Of a DNA stretch of 64,000 nucleotides, positions 1 through 7,992 are shown piece after piece. Below the pieces are notes generated by a model. The model had not been told where the DNA came from. It was given only the letters and a program-made list of their open reading frames with translations, and did no database searches. Every line of letters begins with the position of its first letter. Positions within the stretch are counted from its first letter, which is position 1. The translations under genes were made by a program, and so were the position numbers. The stretch spans positions 1-64,000 of the forward strand of contig JAGTRM010000019.1 in the NCBI GenBank assembly GCA_018261735.1, read 5' to 3'. Source of the stretch: Pseudomonadota bacterium. Lineage in GTDB: Bacteria > Pseudomonadota > Gammaproteobacteria > Burkholderiales > Chitinibacteraceae.

Positions 1-139
1 GGATCATGTTGTCGACCGGGTTCACGCTCGCAGCGTGGACTTGAACAAGCATTTCGTCGGCCTTCAGCGTGGGGCGGGGCACGTCGGCGAACCCGATTTC
101 GGGCGACTTGCCATAGCGTTTGAAGGTAAGTGCTTTCAT
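1..139 (-). CDS. Quinone-oxidoreductase-like zinc-type dehydrogenase, N-terminal fragment
   Basis: Only the first 46 codons are in the window; the gene runs off its left edge. The translation begins MKALTFKRYGKSPEIGF and continues through a segment ending HAASVNPVDN. This is the typical start of the GroES-like domain of medium-chain, NADP-dependent quinone oxidoreductases. Such enzymes reduce quinones or enones with NADPH in the cytoplasm. The ATG at 139 is preceded by a GAAAGG ribosome site. It lies 73 bases downstream of the alpha/beta hydrolase on the same strand, so the two are probably co-transcribed. The divergent HxlR regulator supports a role in electrophile stress. The catalytic and NADPH-binding parts cannot be seen. 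Confidence 0.75.
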   Translation of the reverse strand, partial: MKALTFKRYGKSPEIGFADVPRPTLKADEMLVQVHAASVNPVDNMI

Positions 140-212
140 TTTTTTTGACCTTTCATTCTTTAACGAACTCTCGGAAACTCATTGATTGGCGCTTGAAGTG
201 CTGCTGATCAGG

Positions 213-1118
213 TCAGTCAGCGAGGAAGTCCAACACCGCAGGCACAAAAGCCCGGTGGTGCTGAAAGACGCCGCCGTGCCCGGAGTTCGGATAGATCGTG
301 AGCTTGGCATTCGGCAGGCGGCGAGCCATGTCGGCCGAAAGGCTGCTGTCCACCATCAGGTCGCGGTCGCCGTTGGCGACAAAAACCGGCTGGGTAATCG
401 CCGAGAGGTCGTCGGGGGCGCTAAGGCCCGCGTTTTTGATGGCCTTCAGTTGAGCCCGCCGAGCCTGCAGTGAAATGGGCTTGTCCCGGTTTTCCGTGCG
501 CTCCTTCAGCCGGGAGAAGTAGTCTTTCGCGGCGCGCTTGCCCTCCGGGGTGCGGGGGAAGAACAGGAAGTTCCTCGGATCGCTCAGCGTGAGCGCCGCT
601 TTGAGGTAAGCAATAACCGCGATCCGGTTGATCTCGTCGATACCGCCGCCGCCCCGAGGCCCCGTTCCGGCAAGGATCATCCGACGCACGAGGTCGGGGG
701 CCTGCAAAGCCACCATTTGCGCGACGCCGCCGCCCAACGAGAAGCCGAGAAGATCGATCTTCTTGAGTCCCAACGCTCGAATGAAGGCGATGGCATCCCG
801 CCCCATCTCCTCAACCGTGTGCGGTACCGCTCCTCCCGAAGCACCGACGCCTCGATTGTCGAACGCGATCACCCGCCGCTGCGCGGCGATGCCGTCGATC
901 ACCCGCGGGTCCCAGTCATCGAGCACCGCCATCAAGTGATGCAGGAAGATCACCGGCACGCCGGAATCGGGCCCGAGTTCCCGATAGGCGAAAGGCACAC
1001 CGCCAACGTCAATCGTGCGGGTCGGCACATTTTTCCATGTCACATTGCTCATCTGCCGCTCTGCCGTGGCTTCACCAAAGCCTGTCATCAGGGCGGCGCC
1101 CATATTGTTCGTGCTCAT
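213..1118 (-). CDS. Alpha/beta hydrolase
   Basis: A cytoplasmic alpha/beta-hydrolase fold enzyme of about 301 residues from the chosen start. It shows an oxyanion-region HH (FLHHLMAVLDDW), a nucleophile elbow GFSLGG, an acidic residue in VANGDRDLMVD, and a late catalytic His in NSGHGG. The family includes esterases, haloperoxidase-like enzymes and ring-cleavage hydrolases; the substrate is not evident. I chose ATG 1118 (MSTNN), not the upstream ATG at 1157, because the longer start falls next to the regulator-binding repeats. An inner ATG (MSNVTW) is also possible. It is followed by the quinone-oxidoreductase-like gene and is divergent from an HxlR regulator, which probably controls both. Confidence 0.85.
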   Translation of the reverse strand: MSTNNMGAALMTGFGEATAERQMSNVTWKNVPTRTIDVGGVPFAYRELGPDSGVPVIFLHHLMAVLDDWDPRVIDGIAAQRRVIAFDNRGVGASGGAVPHTVEEMGRDAIAFIRALGLKKIDLLGFSLGGGVAQMVALQAPDLVRRMILAGTGPRGGGGIDEINRIAVIAYLKAALTLSDPRNFLFFPRTPEGKRAAKDYFSRLKERTENRDKPISLQARRAQLKAIKNAGLSAPDDLSAITQPVFVANGDRDLMVDSSLSADMARRLPNAKLTIYPNSGHGGVFQHHRAFVPAVLDFLAD

Positions 1119-1162
1119 CAATCGAATCTCCATGTGGGGTGGATTGCCTGCCGCCAAAGTGT

Positions 1163-1208
1163 TACTATCGAATTGAAACTAACGATACTACCAATTTGAA
1201 AGTAAGTC
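1163..1208. promoter_or_regulatory. 23-bp direct repeats, putative HxlR operator
   Basis: Two tandem copies, 1163-1185 and 1186-1208, share the pattern TACTAnCnAnTTGAAAnTAA. They lie in the short divergent gap between the hydrolase and HxlR genes. The pattern ACTA/TAGT around a GAAA core resembles sites bound by winged-helix HxlR dimers. The position fits autoregulation plus control of the hydrolase-dehydrogenase pair. Binding is inferred. Confidence 0.6.
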
Positions 1209-1222
1209 ACTATCAAAACGAT

Positions 1223-1666
1223 ATGGATAACGAAAATATTTGCGATAACCCGTGCCCAATCGCGCGCAGCCTGGCTTTCGCTGGCGACGCGTGGAGCATA
1301 TTGATCCTGCGGGACGCCCATGCCGGCCTCACGCGCTTTGACCAATTCCGGAAAAGCCTGGGTATCGCACCGACGATGCTGACCCGACGGCTGGCAACGC
1401 TGACGGAGGAGGGATTGCTGGAGAAACGGCGCTACTCTGAACACCCGCCGCGTGAGGAGTATCTGCTGACCGCTGCCGGGCGCGATTTTCTGCCGGTGCT
1501 GTTCATGATTGGCGAGTGGGGACGCCAATACCGGGGCGGCGGCAAGCTGATTCAGTTTTTTGATGCCGAGACTGGAACAGAAATCAAGGCGGTTGCTGTG
1601 GATGAAGTTACGGGGGCGAAGATCGGGACTCGGCCGATACGCATGGTCACGCCGGATGAAAGCTGA
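1223..1666 (+). CDS. HxlR-family redox-type transcription regulator
   Basis: A 147-residue winged-helix protein starting MDNENICDNPCPIARSL. The NPCPIARSL segment holds the near-invariant N-terminal cysteine (Cys11) that acts as a redox or electrophile sensor in YodB/QorR-type HxlR regulators. The helix-turn-helix and wing span about residues 15-95 (LTRFDQFRKSLGIAPTMLTRRL, LLEKRRYSEHP). The ATG at 1223 was chosen because the HxlR domain begins there; an ORF open further upstream would cross the operator repeats. It is divergent from a hydrolase and a quinone-oxidoreductase-like gene, the usual partners of quinone-sensing HxlR proteins. The inducer is inferred, not shown. Confidence 0.88.
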   Translation: MDNENICDNPCPIARSLAFAGDAWSILILRDAHAGLTRFDQFRKSLGIAPTMLTRRLATLTEEGLLEKRRYSEHPPREEYLLTAAGRDFLPVLFMIGEWGRQYRGGGKLIQFFDAETGTEIKAVAVDEVTGAKIGTRPIRMVTPDES

Positions 1667-2154
1667 TGGATGGTTCGACAGACCTGCAGGCTACCCTACG
1701 TTTTTAGATTTCCAGGCACATCGGGGGAAGCTGGTGTGTGTCTTTTCTAGTCAAGTAGGAACAGGACCGCTAACCGCCGCATCGCAGACGTATTGAGCAT
1801 GGAGTGTCAATGGCCGCTTAAGCCGAGGATTTGCCAGTGAACCTTTGTCATAAACGACGGCTGTATTTGTTACCCGCCATTCAACATGCAACGGCTAAAA
1901 AGGCCGGATTGGGCACATTCCTGCCTCTGACATTGAGCTAAAGTCATGTCGATCTACTACTGCAGCATTTTTCAGTGTCATTGAATGTGAAAAACACATT
2001 TAGAATCAAAAGCTATCTTTTCACTTTCTGTGCCACTCGATAGATGGAACGCAGGCGCCCCGAAGGAAGTACCCTTGGGGTGCGCCCCGCAGGAAGTACC
2101 CCTGGGGTATTCCGAGCACCATCTGGCGGCAAGATACGAAGGCGCAGCCGCCTG
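1667..2154. other. Intergenic gap without a convincing gene
   Basis: This 488-base stretch is richer in A and T than its surroundings and has no ORF with good codon use. It contains a small inverted repeat (AATGTG, five A, CACATT, 1984-2000) and, near its right end, a 27-base tandem duplication. It marks the boundary between the regulator at 1223-1666 and the metal-resistance region. A decayed gene cannot be excluded. Confidence 0.6.
2055..2108. repeat. 27-bp tandem repeat, two copies
   Basis: Copies at 2055-2081 and 2082-2108 differ at two positions. Each starts GCGCCCCG, carries AGGAAGTACCC and ends in TGGGGT, so each copy has an internal ACCC/GGGT dyad. They lie about 45 bases downstream of the copper operon's last gene on the minus strand. 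They could form hairpins in its transcript or belong to a dispersed intergenic repeat family. Confidence 0.8.
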
Positions 2155-2466
2155 CTATGGTTTGCGCGGGGGGCGGTTGCAACAGGCTCCGCCCTTCGCC
2201 AGCAAACTGTCCCGGTTGTTCACATCCTGAAACTGGCGCAGGCCGATCAGCCAGCGCCGGCACCACCCCGCCGGCTGCGCACTTTCCAGCGCAGCGGCGA
2301 TCGCCGCGAACTGCACCACGCGCACATCATAAGTCACGACCCAGCGCCCGCCACCAAGCGGCTCGAAGGCGAGCACGCCTGGCACCGCTCCTGGAAAATC
2401 AGCAGGTGCCGCTGCGTTTAGCCTGATACGGCGGCACACGATCCAGGGCGCATCAACCGGGTTCAT
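2155..2466 (-). CDS. Small protein coupled to csoR, possible degenerate HMA fold
   Basis: A 103-residue protein with no firm family match. Its ATG overlaps the csoR stop codon (TGATG, shared base 2466), which argues for translational coupling and a real gene. The strand-helix-like succession (WIVCRRIRL, GVLAFEPLGGGRWVVTYDV, FAAIAAALESAQPAGW) resembles the beta-alpha-beta-beta-alpha-beta pattern of heavy-metal-associated domains, but the MxCxxC loop is missing. One Cys lies near the N terminus, one in the middle and a CC pair near the C terminus. It is the last gene of the copA-copZ-csoR operon, so a copper-related role is likely but unproven. Confidence 0.55.
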   Translation of the reverse strand: MNPVDAPWIVCRRIRLNAAAPADFPGAVPGVLAFEPLGGGRWVVTYDVRVVQFAAIAAALESAQPAGWCRRWLIGLRQFQDVNNRDSLLAKGGACCNRPPRKP

Positions 2467-2795
2467 CAGCCCAGACTCTTGCCGCTGAGCTTCTGCACCA
2501 CACTCATCAGCTCGTCAATCGCCGCATCGCCGTTGCCGTCCTGCAGCGCCCGCGCCACGCAACCGTGCGCGTGGTTATGCAGGAGCTGCATCGCCACGCT
2601 GTCGAGCGCCGATTTGATCGCGGCGATCTGGGTCAGGATATCGACACAGTAGCGGTCGGATTCGATCATGCGCGTGACGCCGGCCACCTGCCCTTCGATG
2701 CGGTTGAGCCGCCCGACCAGCTTGCGCTTGTCCGGCTGCACCACGCTCTTGTCTGGTGTCTCGGCTGCCGGGCCGCAGCAATCAGGCGAGGTCAT
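2466..2795 (-). CDS. csoR: CsoR-family copper-sensing repressor
   Basis: A 109-residue all-helical DUF156/CsoR repressor. It shows the family hallmark LVGRLNRIEGQVAGVTRMIE and the Cu(I) ligand set: Cys in DRYCVDIL, then His and Cys in LLHNHAHGC with the His-x3-Cys spacing. Family members bind operator DNA as tetramers and release it on Cu(I) binding. The start at 2795 overlaps the copZ stop by 14 bases, so the two are translationally coupled; a longer ORF to 2927 would overlap most of copZ and is rejected. Its likely targets are the two palindromes upstream of copA. The N-terminal CC is extra and may add metal affinity. Confidence 0.92.
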   Translation of the reverse strand: MTSPDCCGPAAETPDKSVVQPDKRKLVGRLNRIEGQVAGVTRMIESDRYCVDILTQIAAIKSALDSVAMQLLHNHAHGCVARALQDGNGDAAIDELMSVVQKLSGKSLG

Positions 2796-2988
2796 AACCG
2801 GCTTCCTCGATTGCGGTCTTGAACACGTCCGCATCGGCCTTGGTCGGATCGAAGCGGATCGTTGCCGCGCCGGCCTCCTTGCTGACATCGACTGATTCGA
2901 CGCCGGGCAAAGCACCGAGGACGCCATTCAGGGTACGCACGCAGCCCATGCAGGTGATGCCGTCGATTTTCAGAGTGATCGTTTCCAT
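2782..2988 (-). CDS. copZ: Copper chaperone CopZ (HMA domain)
   Basis: A 68-residue single heavy-metal-associated domain. The loop GITCMGCVRTL carries the CxxC Cu(I) ligands, and the end GYDLA matches CopZ/Atx1-like chaperones that pass Cu(I) to CopA. It is cytoplasmic, with no signal peptide. It lies 39 bases after copA and overlaps csoR, so copA, copZ and csoR form one operon. The ATG at 2988 has an AAAAAGGAGAAGC ribosome site just upstream. Confidence 0.93.
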   Translation of the reverse strand: METITLKIDGITCMGCVRTLNGVLGALPGVESVDVSKEAGAATIRFDPTKADADVFKTAIEEAGYDLA

Positions 2989-3027
2989 TTGCTTCTCCTT
3001 TTTGAAAAAATGAACCCGGGTTATTCG

Positions 3028-5385
3028 TTAACCCCGGCTGCGCCAACGGCGCAATAACAACGAATTGCTGACCACCGACACCGAGCTCATCGCCATCGCC
3101 GCACCGGCGATCACCGGATTGAGCCAGCCCAGCGCCGCCAGCGGAATGCCGAGCACGTTGTAGATGAAGGCAAAAAACAGGTTCTGGCGGATCTTGGCCA
3201 GCGTCGCGCGCGACAGGCTGATCGCATCGACCAGCGCGCGCAGGTCGCTGTGCATCAGCGTCACGTCCGCGGCCTCGATCGCCACATCGCTGCCGGCGCC
3301 CATGGCAAAGCTCACGTCGGCCGCCGCCAGTGCCGGCGCATCGTTCACGCCGTCGCCCGCCATCGCAACGAATTTGCCTTCGGCTTTCAGTTGCTGCACG
3401 AACGCAGCCTTGTCCTGCGGCAGCACCTGCGCGCGGAAACGCTCGATGCCGGCCTGCCCGGCAATCGCCTTTGCGGTCGCCGCATTGTCGCCGGTCATCA
3501 TCACCACCTCGACGCCCATGTTGCGCAAGCGCGCCACCGCGGCCGTGGAGCTCGGGCGGATCGCATCGGCAATCGCGATCAAGCCGATCAATTCGCCATC
3601 ACGCGCCACGCCCGCCAGCGTGCGTCCCAGCGCGGCCTGTTTTTGAATCACACTTCCAACATCCGCAGAAAACGTCGCCGCCCAGGCCGGCACGCCGACC
3701 CGTATCTCAACCGCATCCAGCACGCCGCTCACACCCTGCCCCGCCGTCACGGCAAACTGTTCCACCGGCAACAGTGGCTGCCCGGCTGCCCCCTGCAGAA
3801 TCGCGCGCGCCAATGGGTGCTCCGAGCCTTGTTCCAGGCTCGCGGCCAGTTGCAGGATGCGCTCAGAGGTTTCTTCGCCCAAGGCAATGACATCGACCAC
3901 GACCGGCTTGCCCTCGGTCAAGGTGCCGGTCTTGTCGAGCACCAGCACATCGATTTTCTCGGCATGCTCCAGCGCAGCAGCATTGCGGAACAGCACGCCA
4001 TGCTGAGCGCCGCGCCCGATGCCGACCATCACCGCGGTCGGCGTCGCCAGCCCCAGCGCGCAGGGGCAGGCAATTACCAGCACCGCCACCGCATTGATCA
4101 GGCTCACAGTAAATCCGGCGCCGAGCCAGAAGGTCACGACAAAAGTCAGCACGCTGATCGCCACGACCACGGGAACGAAAATGCCGGAAATCTGGTCTGC
4201 CAGACGCTGGATCGGCGCTTTCGAGCCTTGCGCGGCGGCGACGAGGCGCACGATCTCCGCCAGCTGGGTGCGGCTGCCGACGCTGGTGGCGCGGCATTTG
4301 AGCATGCCGTCCTGGTTGCGCGTGGCGGCATAAACCTGGCTACCCGCACTCTTTTCCACCGGCAGGCTTTCGCCGGTCAGCATGCTTTCATCGACCGCAG
4401 CCTGGCCTTCGATCACTTCGCCATCGACCGGGATGCTTTCGCCATGGCGCACGATCACGATATCGCCGGTTTTGAGCGCGGTGATCGGCACTTCGCGGAT
4501 TTCGCCGTCGACTTCGATGCGTGCGGTCTTGGGTTGCAGCTTCAGGAGTTCGGCAATTGCGCTCGAGGTTTTGCCCTTGGCGCGCGATTCCAGCCACTTA
4601 CCCAGAATCACCAGCGTGATCACCGCCGCGCCGGCTTCGAAATACACATGCTGATCGTGCCAGTTGGCCAGCGTCACCACCGCGCTCAGGCCATACGCCA
4701 TGCTGGTGCCGAGCGCGACCAGCACATCCATATTGGCCGAACCACCGCGCAGGCTCTTGTAGGCGCCGCGATAAAAGCGCGCGCCGGACCAGAACTGCAC
4801 CGGCGTGGCCAGCAGCCATTGCAGCCAGCGCGGCAACAGCTCGACGTGCCCGCCCAGACTGAACATGCCGGCCAACAGCGGCAGCGTCAGCACCGCCGCC
4901 AGCAGGAAATGGTTACGTTCGTGCTGCATCTGCACGGCTTTTTCCGCGGCCTGGTCGCTGGCATCCCGCTCCAGTTGTGCGGAATAGCCGGCTTTCTCGA
5001 CCACGGCGATCAAGGCATCGGCAGTCCACAAGCCGGCAGGGAAGCGCACCTCCGCCGTTTCGGTCGCAAAATTCACGCTCGCCGCAACGCCGGTCTGCTT
5101 GTTCAATACTTTTTCGATGCGCGCCGCGCAGGCGGCACACGTCATGCCGCCCAGCCCGAGCCGAATCGTGCTTTCCGGCACGGTAAAGCCGGTCTTCTCG
5201 ATGGTTTGGATTAACGTGGGTAAAGCGGTTTGGGCCGGATCCACCTGGATTTGCGCGGTTTCGGTGGCCAGATTTACCGCCGCCTGCACGCCGGGCAATT
5301 TGTTCAACTGCTTTTCGATCCGACTGGCACAGGCCGCGCAGGTCATCCCACCGATAGGTAGCTTGAGTTCAGAGGTAGCAGACAC
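3028..5385 (-). CDS. copA: Cu(I)-exporting P1B-type ATPase CopA
   Basis: A 785-residue inner-membrane P1B-1 ATPase that pumps Cu(I) (and Ag(I)) out of the cytoplasm. Two N-terminal HMA domains carry MTCAAC (Cys16/19 and Cys83/86). These are followed by eight transmembrane segments, the actuator TGES, the transport-site CPC in [11 protein letters not shown], the phosphorylated Asp in DKTGTLTEG, the SEHPLA motif and the hinge [11 protein letters not shown]. The last helix has the MAMSS motif typical of Cu(I) pumps. The ATG at 5385 follows AAGGAAG. It is the first gene of copA-copZ-csoR. Its promoter carries two CsoR-like palindromes, one of which includes a TATAAT -10 box. Confidence 0.96.
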   Translation of the reverse strand: MSATSELKLPIGGMTCAACASRIEKQLNKLPGVQAAVNLATETAQIQVDPAQTALPTLIQTIEKTGFTVPESTIRLGLGGMTCAACAARIEKVLNKQTGVAASVNFATETAEVRFPAGLWTADALIAVVEKAGYSAQLERDASDQAAEKAVQMQHERNHFLLAAVLTLPLLAGMFSLGGHVELLPRWLQWLLATPVQFWSGARFYRGAYKSLRGGSANMDVLVALGTSMAYGLSAVVTLANWHDQHVYFEAGAAVITLVILGKWLESRAKGKTSSAIAELLKLQPKTARIEVDGEIREVPITALKTGDIVIVRHGESIPVDGEVIEGQAAVDESMLTGESLPVEKSAGSQVYAATRNQDGMLKCRATSVGSRTQLAEIVRLVAAAQGSKAPIQRLADQISGIFVPVVVAISVLTFVVTFWLGAGFTVSLINAVAVLVIACPCALGLATPTAVMVGIGRGAQHGVLFRNAAALEHAEKIDVLVLDKTGTLTEGKPVVVDVIALGEETSERILQLAASLEQGSEHPLARAILQGAAGQPLLPVEQFAVTAGQGVSGVLDAVEIRVGVPAWAATFSADVGSVIQKQAALGRTLAGVARDGELIGLIAIADAIRPSSTAAVARLRNMGVEVVMMTGDNAATAKAIAGQAGIERFRAQVLPQDKAAFVQQLKAEGKFVAMAGDGVNDAPALAAADVSFAMGAGSDVAIEAADVTLMHSDLRALVDAISLSRATLAKIRQNLFFAFIYNVLGIPLAALGWLNPVIAGAAMAMSSVSVVSNSLLLRRWRSRG

Positions 5386-5402
5386 GGCGATCTTCCTTGT
5401 TG

Positions 5403-5423
5403 ATATACCCTATGCCGGTATAT
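5403..5423. promoter_or_regulatory. Palindrome 1 upstream of copA, CsoR-type operator
   Basis: A 21-base dyad with perfect 7-base arms, ATATACC and GGTATAT, around a CTATGCC spacer. It is 18 bases upstream of the copA start and adjoins a second dyad. The ATACCnnnnnGGTAT layout is the usual CsoR site. Repressor binding is inferred from this and from csoR being in the operon. Confidence 0.7.
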
Positions 5424-5442
5424 TATACCCACCATGGGTATA
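5424..5442. promoter_or_regulatory. Palindrome 2 upstream of copA, CsoR-type operator over the -10 box
   Basis: A 19-base dyad with perfect 7-base arms TATACCC and GGGTATA around ACCAT. On the minus strand a consensus TATAAT (5422-5427) spans its junction with palindrome 1, so a bound repressor would block the copA promoter. It may also affect the divergent gene starting at 5532. Confidence 0.75.
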
Positions 5443-5493
5443 AGAAAAGGGGCGGGATTGGCCGAGTAAAGTAATGCCAATTTCGCAAAGCCA

Positions 5494-5524
5494 TTGACGA
5501 CAGCACAAGCACGGATGCTAAGAT
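5494..5524 (+). promoter_or_regulatory. Possible promoter for the divergent small metal gene
   Basis: TTGACG at 5494-5499 and TAAGAT at 5519-5524 are separated by 19 bases, the long spacer used by MerR-family activators such as CueR. A weak AGCA/TGCT dyad lies within the spacer. The -10 box is only 7 bases from the ATG at 5532, so a transcript from it would be nearly leaderless. No MerR gene is present in the window, so this is tentative. Confidence 0.35.
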
Positions 5525-5531
5525 TAAAAAC

Positions 5532-5885
5532 ATGAACGCCCGGCGAATTCTCATTCTGTTGCTGATGTGGCTGATCCCGCTCTATCCAGTGCTGGCGGGC
5601 GTGGCCGTGCATCAGCCAGCACCAGCGCAAGCAGTACAAATGACCCAGTCAGGCGACAACCACGCCGCGCACGACTGCTGCAGCAGCGCTCAATCCGATG
5701 ATCATTCACTGAAAATCGATAGCGGCTGCGATGCCGGAAGATGCATTTCGCACTGCGCCATCTCCCTGATGGATGCTGACGTTATCACCCCGGTTCAAAT
5801 CGCGTTCGTCCATGCCTCTCCCAGCATTGCTCCCCTTTCCAGCATCACGCTGGAAACGCCTTTACGACCTCCTTTAACGCTTTGA
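5532..5885 (+). CDS. Secreted Cys/His-rich small protein of unknown function
   Basis: A 117-residue protein with a clear signal peptide (RRILILLLMWLIPLYPVLAG). The mature part is rich in possible metal ligands: HAAHDCCS, a GCDAG, and GRCISHC. The C-terminal third is a Pro-rich plain segment. The layout resembles DUF2946/CzcI-like small periplasmic proteins found beside metal efflux operons, but I cannot assign a family. It is divergent from copA and followed by other metal-binding small proteins and CusCBA. There is almost no ribosome site before the ATG, so expression may be leaderless. Confidence 0.6.
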   Translation: MNARRILILLLMWLIPLYPVLAGVAVHQPAPAQAVQMTQSGDNHAAHDCCSSAQSDDHSLKIDSGCDAGRCISHCAISLMDADVITPVQIAFVHASPSIAPLSSITLETPLRPPLTL

Positions 5886-5997
5886 TTCTGACCCCTGGCC
5901 AGCAGCGCCAGCGCACGACCGTTTTCGCATTCCGGGATCGCCTTCCTGAATGCGTGTCGTCTGCCATTTCGAATTCAAAGTTTTTGAAGGAATCATC

Positions 5998-6192
5998 ATG
6001 CAAAAAACCATCGCCCTGTTCGCCGTCATCCTGATTGGCGCAACCGCTTCATTCTCTTTTGCCGCACAAACCAAAGCCCCGGCCAGCAAGGCCAGCCAGA
6101 TGCATGCTGCCAGCAAACCCCAGCAGGCCATGCCGCATGATGGCAAGGACATGTCACACGACATGTCCGGAATGCCTGGCATGAAGCACTAA
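5998..6192 (+). CDS. Small Met/His-rich periplasmic copper-binding peptide
   Basis: A 64-residue protein with a signal peptide ending SFSFAAQ and a mature part dominated by Met and His: QMHAASK, MPHDGKDMSHDMSGMPGMKH. Mets-motif and His clusters of this type bind Cu(I) and Cu(II) or Ag(I) in the periplasm. The ATG at 5998 follows GAAGGA; an in-frame ATG at 5950 lacks a ribosome site and a clean signal peptide. It sits between another secreted metal-ligand protein and a DUF411 protein, upstream of CusCBA. Confidence 0.7.
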   Translation: MQKTIALFAVILIGATASFSFAAQTKAPASKASQMHAASKPQQAMPHDGKDMSHDMSGMPGMKH

Positions 6193-6273
6193 TACGGTTA
6201 CGTCCGCTAACTGCACGGTTGCACGTTGTGCCAACCGTGCGATCTGCCATCTCTACGAACCGAGGGTTATCTC

Positions 6274-6708
6274 ATGCGTCATCTTTCCAAAATCATTGCC
6301 ACAGGCATGCTACTGGTCAGCATTCCAAGCTTTGCCGCCGTTCCGGTTGTGCTCTACAAAAGCCCCGAATGCGGCTGCTGCGAGGAATACATCCGCTACC
6401 TGTCGGCAAAGGGGTTCAGCGTCAACGCCACCAACATCCAGAACATGGACGGCATCAAGAAAAGTTTCGGCTCGGACAAGCTTGCCAGTTGCCACACCAT
6501 GATCATTAGCGGCTATACCGTAGAAGGCCATGTTCCCGTTGCGGCTATTCATAAGCTGCTCAAGGCCAAGCCCAGGATTACCGGCATCAGCGTGCCGGGC
6601 ATGCCGGCCAACTCGCCGGGAATGGGGCCGCAGATCAAGGGCACGCTCAAGGTCTACCAGATCGCAAAGAACCAGACGGGTGAACCGAAGCTGTTCTCGA
6701 TCGAGTAA
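6274..6708 (+). CDS. DUF411 periplasmic metal-binding protein
   Basis: A 144-residue DUF411 protein with a signal peptide (IIATGMLLVSIPSFA). The core has the family marks: LYKSPECGCCEEY with the CxCC metal site, then SCHTMIISGYTVEGHVPVAAI, and a GISVPGMPANSPGM segment. DUF411 proteins are commonly encoded beside copper and silver resistance genes, and the CGCC site suggests metal binding or thioredoxin-like chemistry. It is 26 bases upstream of the CusC-like gene and probably co-expressed with it. Confidence 0.85.
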   Translation: MRHLSKIIATGMLLVSIPSFAAVPVVLYKSPECGCCEEYIRYLSAKGFSVNATNIQNMDGIKKSFGSDKLASCHTMIISGYTVEGHVPVAAIHKLLKAKPRITGISVPGMPANSPGMGPQIKGTLKVYQIAKNQTGEPKLFSIE

Positions 6709-6734
6709 GCGCTACGCTTTTACAAGAGGTCATC

Positions 6735-7991
6735 ATGAATCACACCAGCAAATTACTGGTTTTTATCACTGCACTCGCCTTGGGGGTCGCAGCACACGCC
6801 GCCGACAACCCGCCGCCGAATTTTGGCCGTAATCTCAATGAGCTGCTCGATTGGTCGGAAACGCACAGCCCGATGGTCGATGCGATGCGCTTCGAAGCCG
6901 ATGCGCGCCGCCAGCAGGTCATCAGCGCCGGCGCGCTGGACGATCCGATGTTCAAGGTCGAATGGATGGAGATCGACAAGAGCAGCCCGAACCTGAACCC
7001 GAACAAGGTCGGCGGCATGCAATACACGGTGAGCCAGGCCCTGCCCTTGTGGGGCAAGCGCGATATCAAGACGCGCGCCGCACAGGCCAGCGCCGAGGCC
7101 GCCGGCCAGACCGTCGCCACCACGCGCGCCCAACTGCGCGCCGAGATCCGCCAGGCCTACGCCCAGTGGTATCGCGCACTTGCCAGCTTGCGCATCAACG
7201 AGGAGCAGATGGCCCTGCTCAAGCAGATGGAAGCATCCGCCAACCAGCGCTACGCGCTCGGCAAGGCCACGCAGGCAGAAGCGCTACGCCTGCAGACCGA
7301 GCTTTCCATGCAGGCCAATGAGGCACTCGGCCTGCAAAACGCCGTCGAACAGGCTCGCGCCGCACTGGCGGCCTGGCTCAACGTGCAGCCAAGCAATCTC
7401 ACCGGCCAACCACAGCAACTGCCGGGCCTCTCGCCTGCCGGCGAATCTGTCCGCTGGCTCGATGCAGTGCGTACGCAGAACCCGGAACTCGCCGCCTTGC
7501 GCAAGGAGGCGGAAGCCGCTCGGGCACGTTTGGAACTGGCCGGGCTCAACAGCCGGCCCGACCTGAATGTCGGCCTGATCGCCAACCAGATGGGCAAACG
7601 GGTGAATTCCTATGGCCTGATGCTTGAATTCAGCCTGCCGCTGCAGCAGGGTGCCAAACGCGCCGAGCAGAGTGAGGCCGCCGCCATGCTGATGAAGGTG
7701 CAGGCCGACGAAGAAACGCGACTGCGCATGATCGAGCGCGATGTGAACCAGATGAACGCAATGGCCAACACCGCGCAACGCCAGATCGAACTGCTCGACA
7801 AAACGCTGTTGCCACAGGCCGAACTCACGCTGCAATCGGTCCTGGCAGGATTTTCGGCCGGACGCGGCGAGTTTCCCATGCTGCTGGAAGCCCAGCAGCA
7901 GATACGCCGCCTGCGCCAGATGCGCCTGATAGCCGAAGTCGAAGCTTTTACCGCCATGAGCGGCCTGCAAAGAATGACCGGGGAGCAATAA
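6735..7991 (+). CDS. cusC: CusC-like outer-membrane efflux protein (TolC family)
   Basis: A 418-residue outer-membrane channel subunit with a signal peptide (LLVFITALALGVAAHA) and two TolC repeats of long coiled helices (about 35-230 and 250-415). The region LPLWGKRDIKTRAAQA and the repeated AL/Q heptads match the OEP family. It would form the outer-membrane exit of the tripartite Cu(I)/Ag(I) pump with the next two genes. An AAGAGGT ribosome site precedes the ATG. The gene ends one base before cusB begins. Confidence 0.88.
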   Translation: MNHTSKLLVFITALALGVAAHAADNPPPNFGRNLNELLDWSETHSPMVDAMRFEADARRQQVISAGALDDPMFKVEWMEIDKSSPNLNPNKVGGMQYTVSQALPLWGKRDIKTRAAQASAEAAGQTVATTRAQLRAEIRQAYAQWYRALASLRINEEQMALLKQMEASANQRYALGKATQAEALRLQTELSMQANEALGLQNAVEQARAALAAWLNVQPSNLTGQPQQLPGLSPAGESVRWLDAVRTQNPELAALRKEAEAARARLELAGLNSRPDLNVGLIANQMGKRVNSYGLMLEFSLPLQQGAKRAEQSEAAAMLMKVQADEETRLRMIERDVNQMNAMANTAQRQIELLDKTLLPQAELTLQSVLAGFSAGRGEFPMLLEAQQQIRRLRQMRLIAEVEAFTAMSGLQRMTGEQ

Positions 7992-7992
7992 C

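Noticed and set aside
3250..5214. A 654-codon open frame opposite copA
   Set aside because: His/Arg/Gln-rich antisense frame; all copA motifs are on the minus strand.
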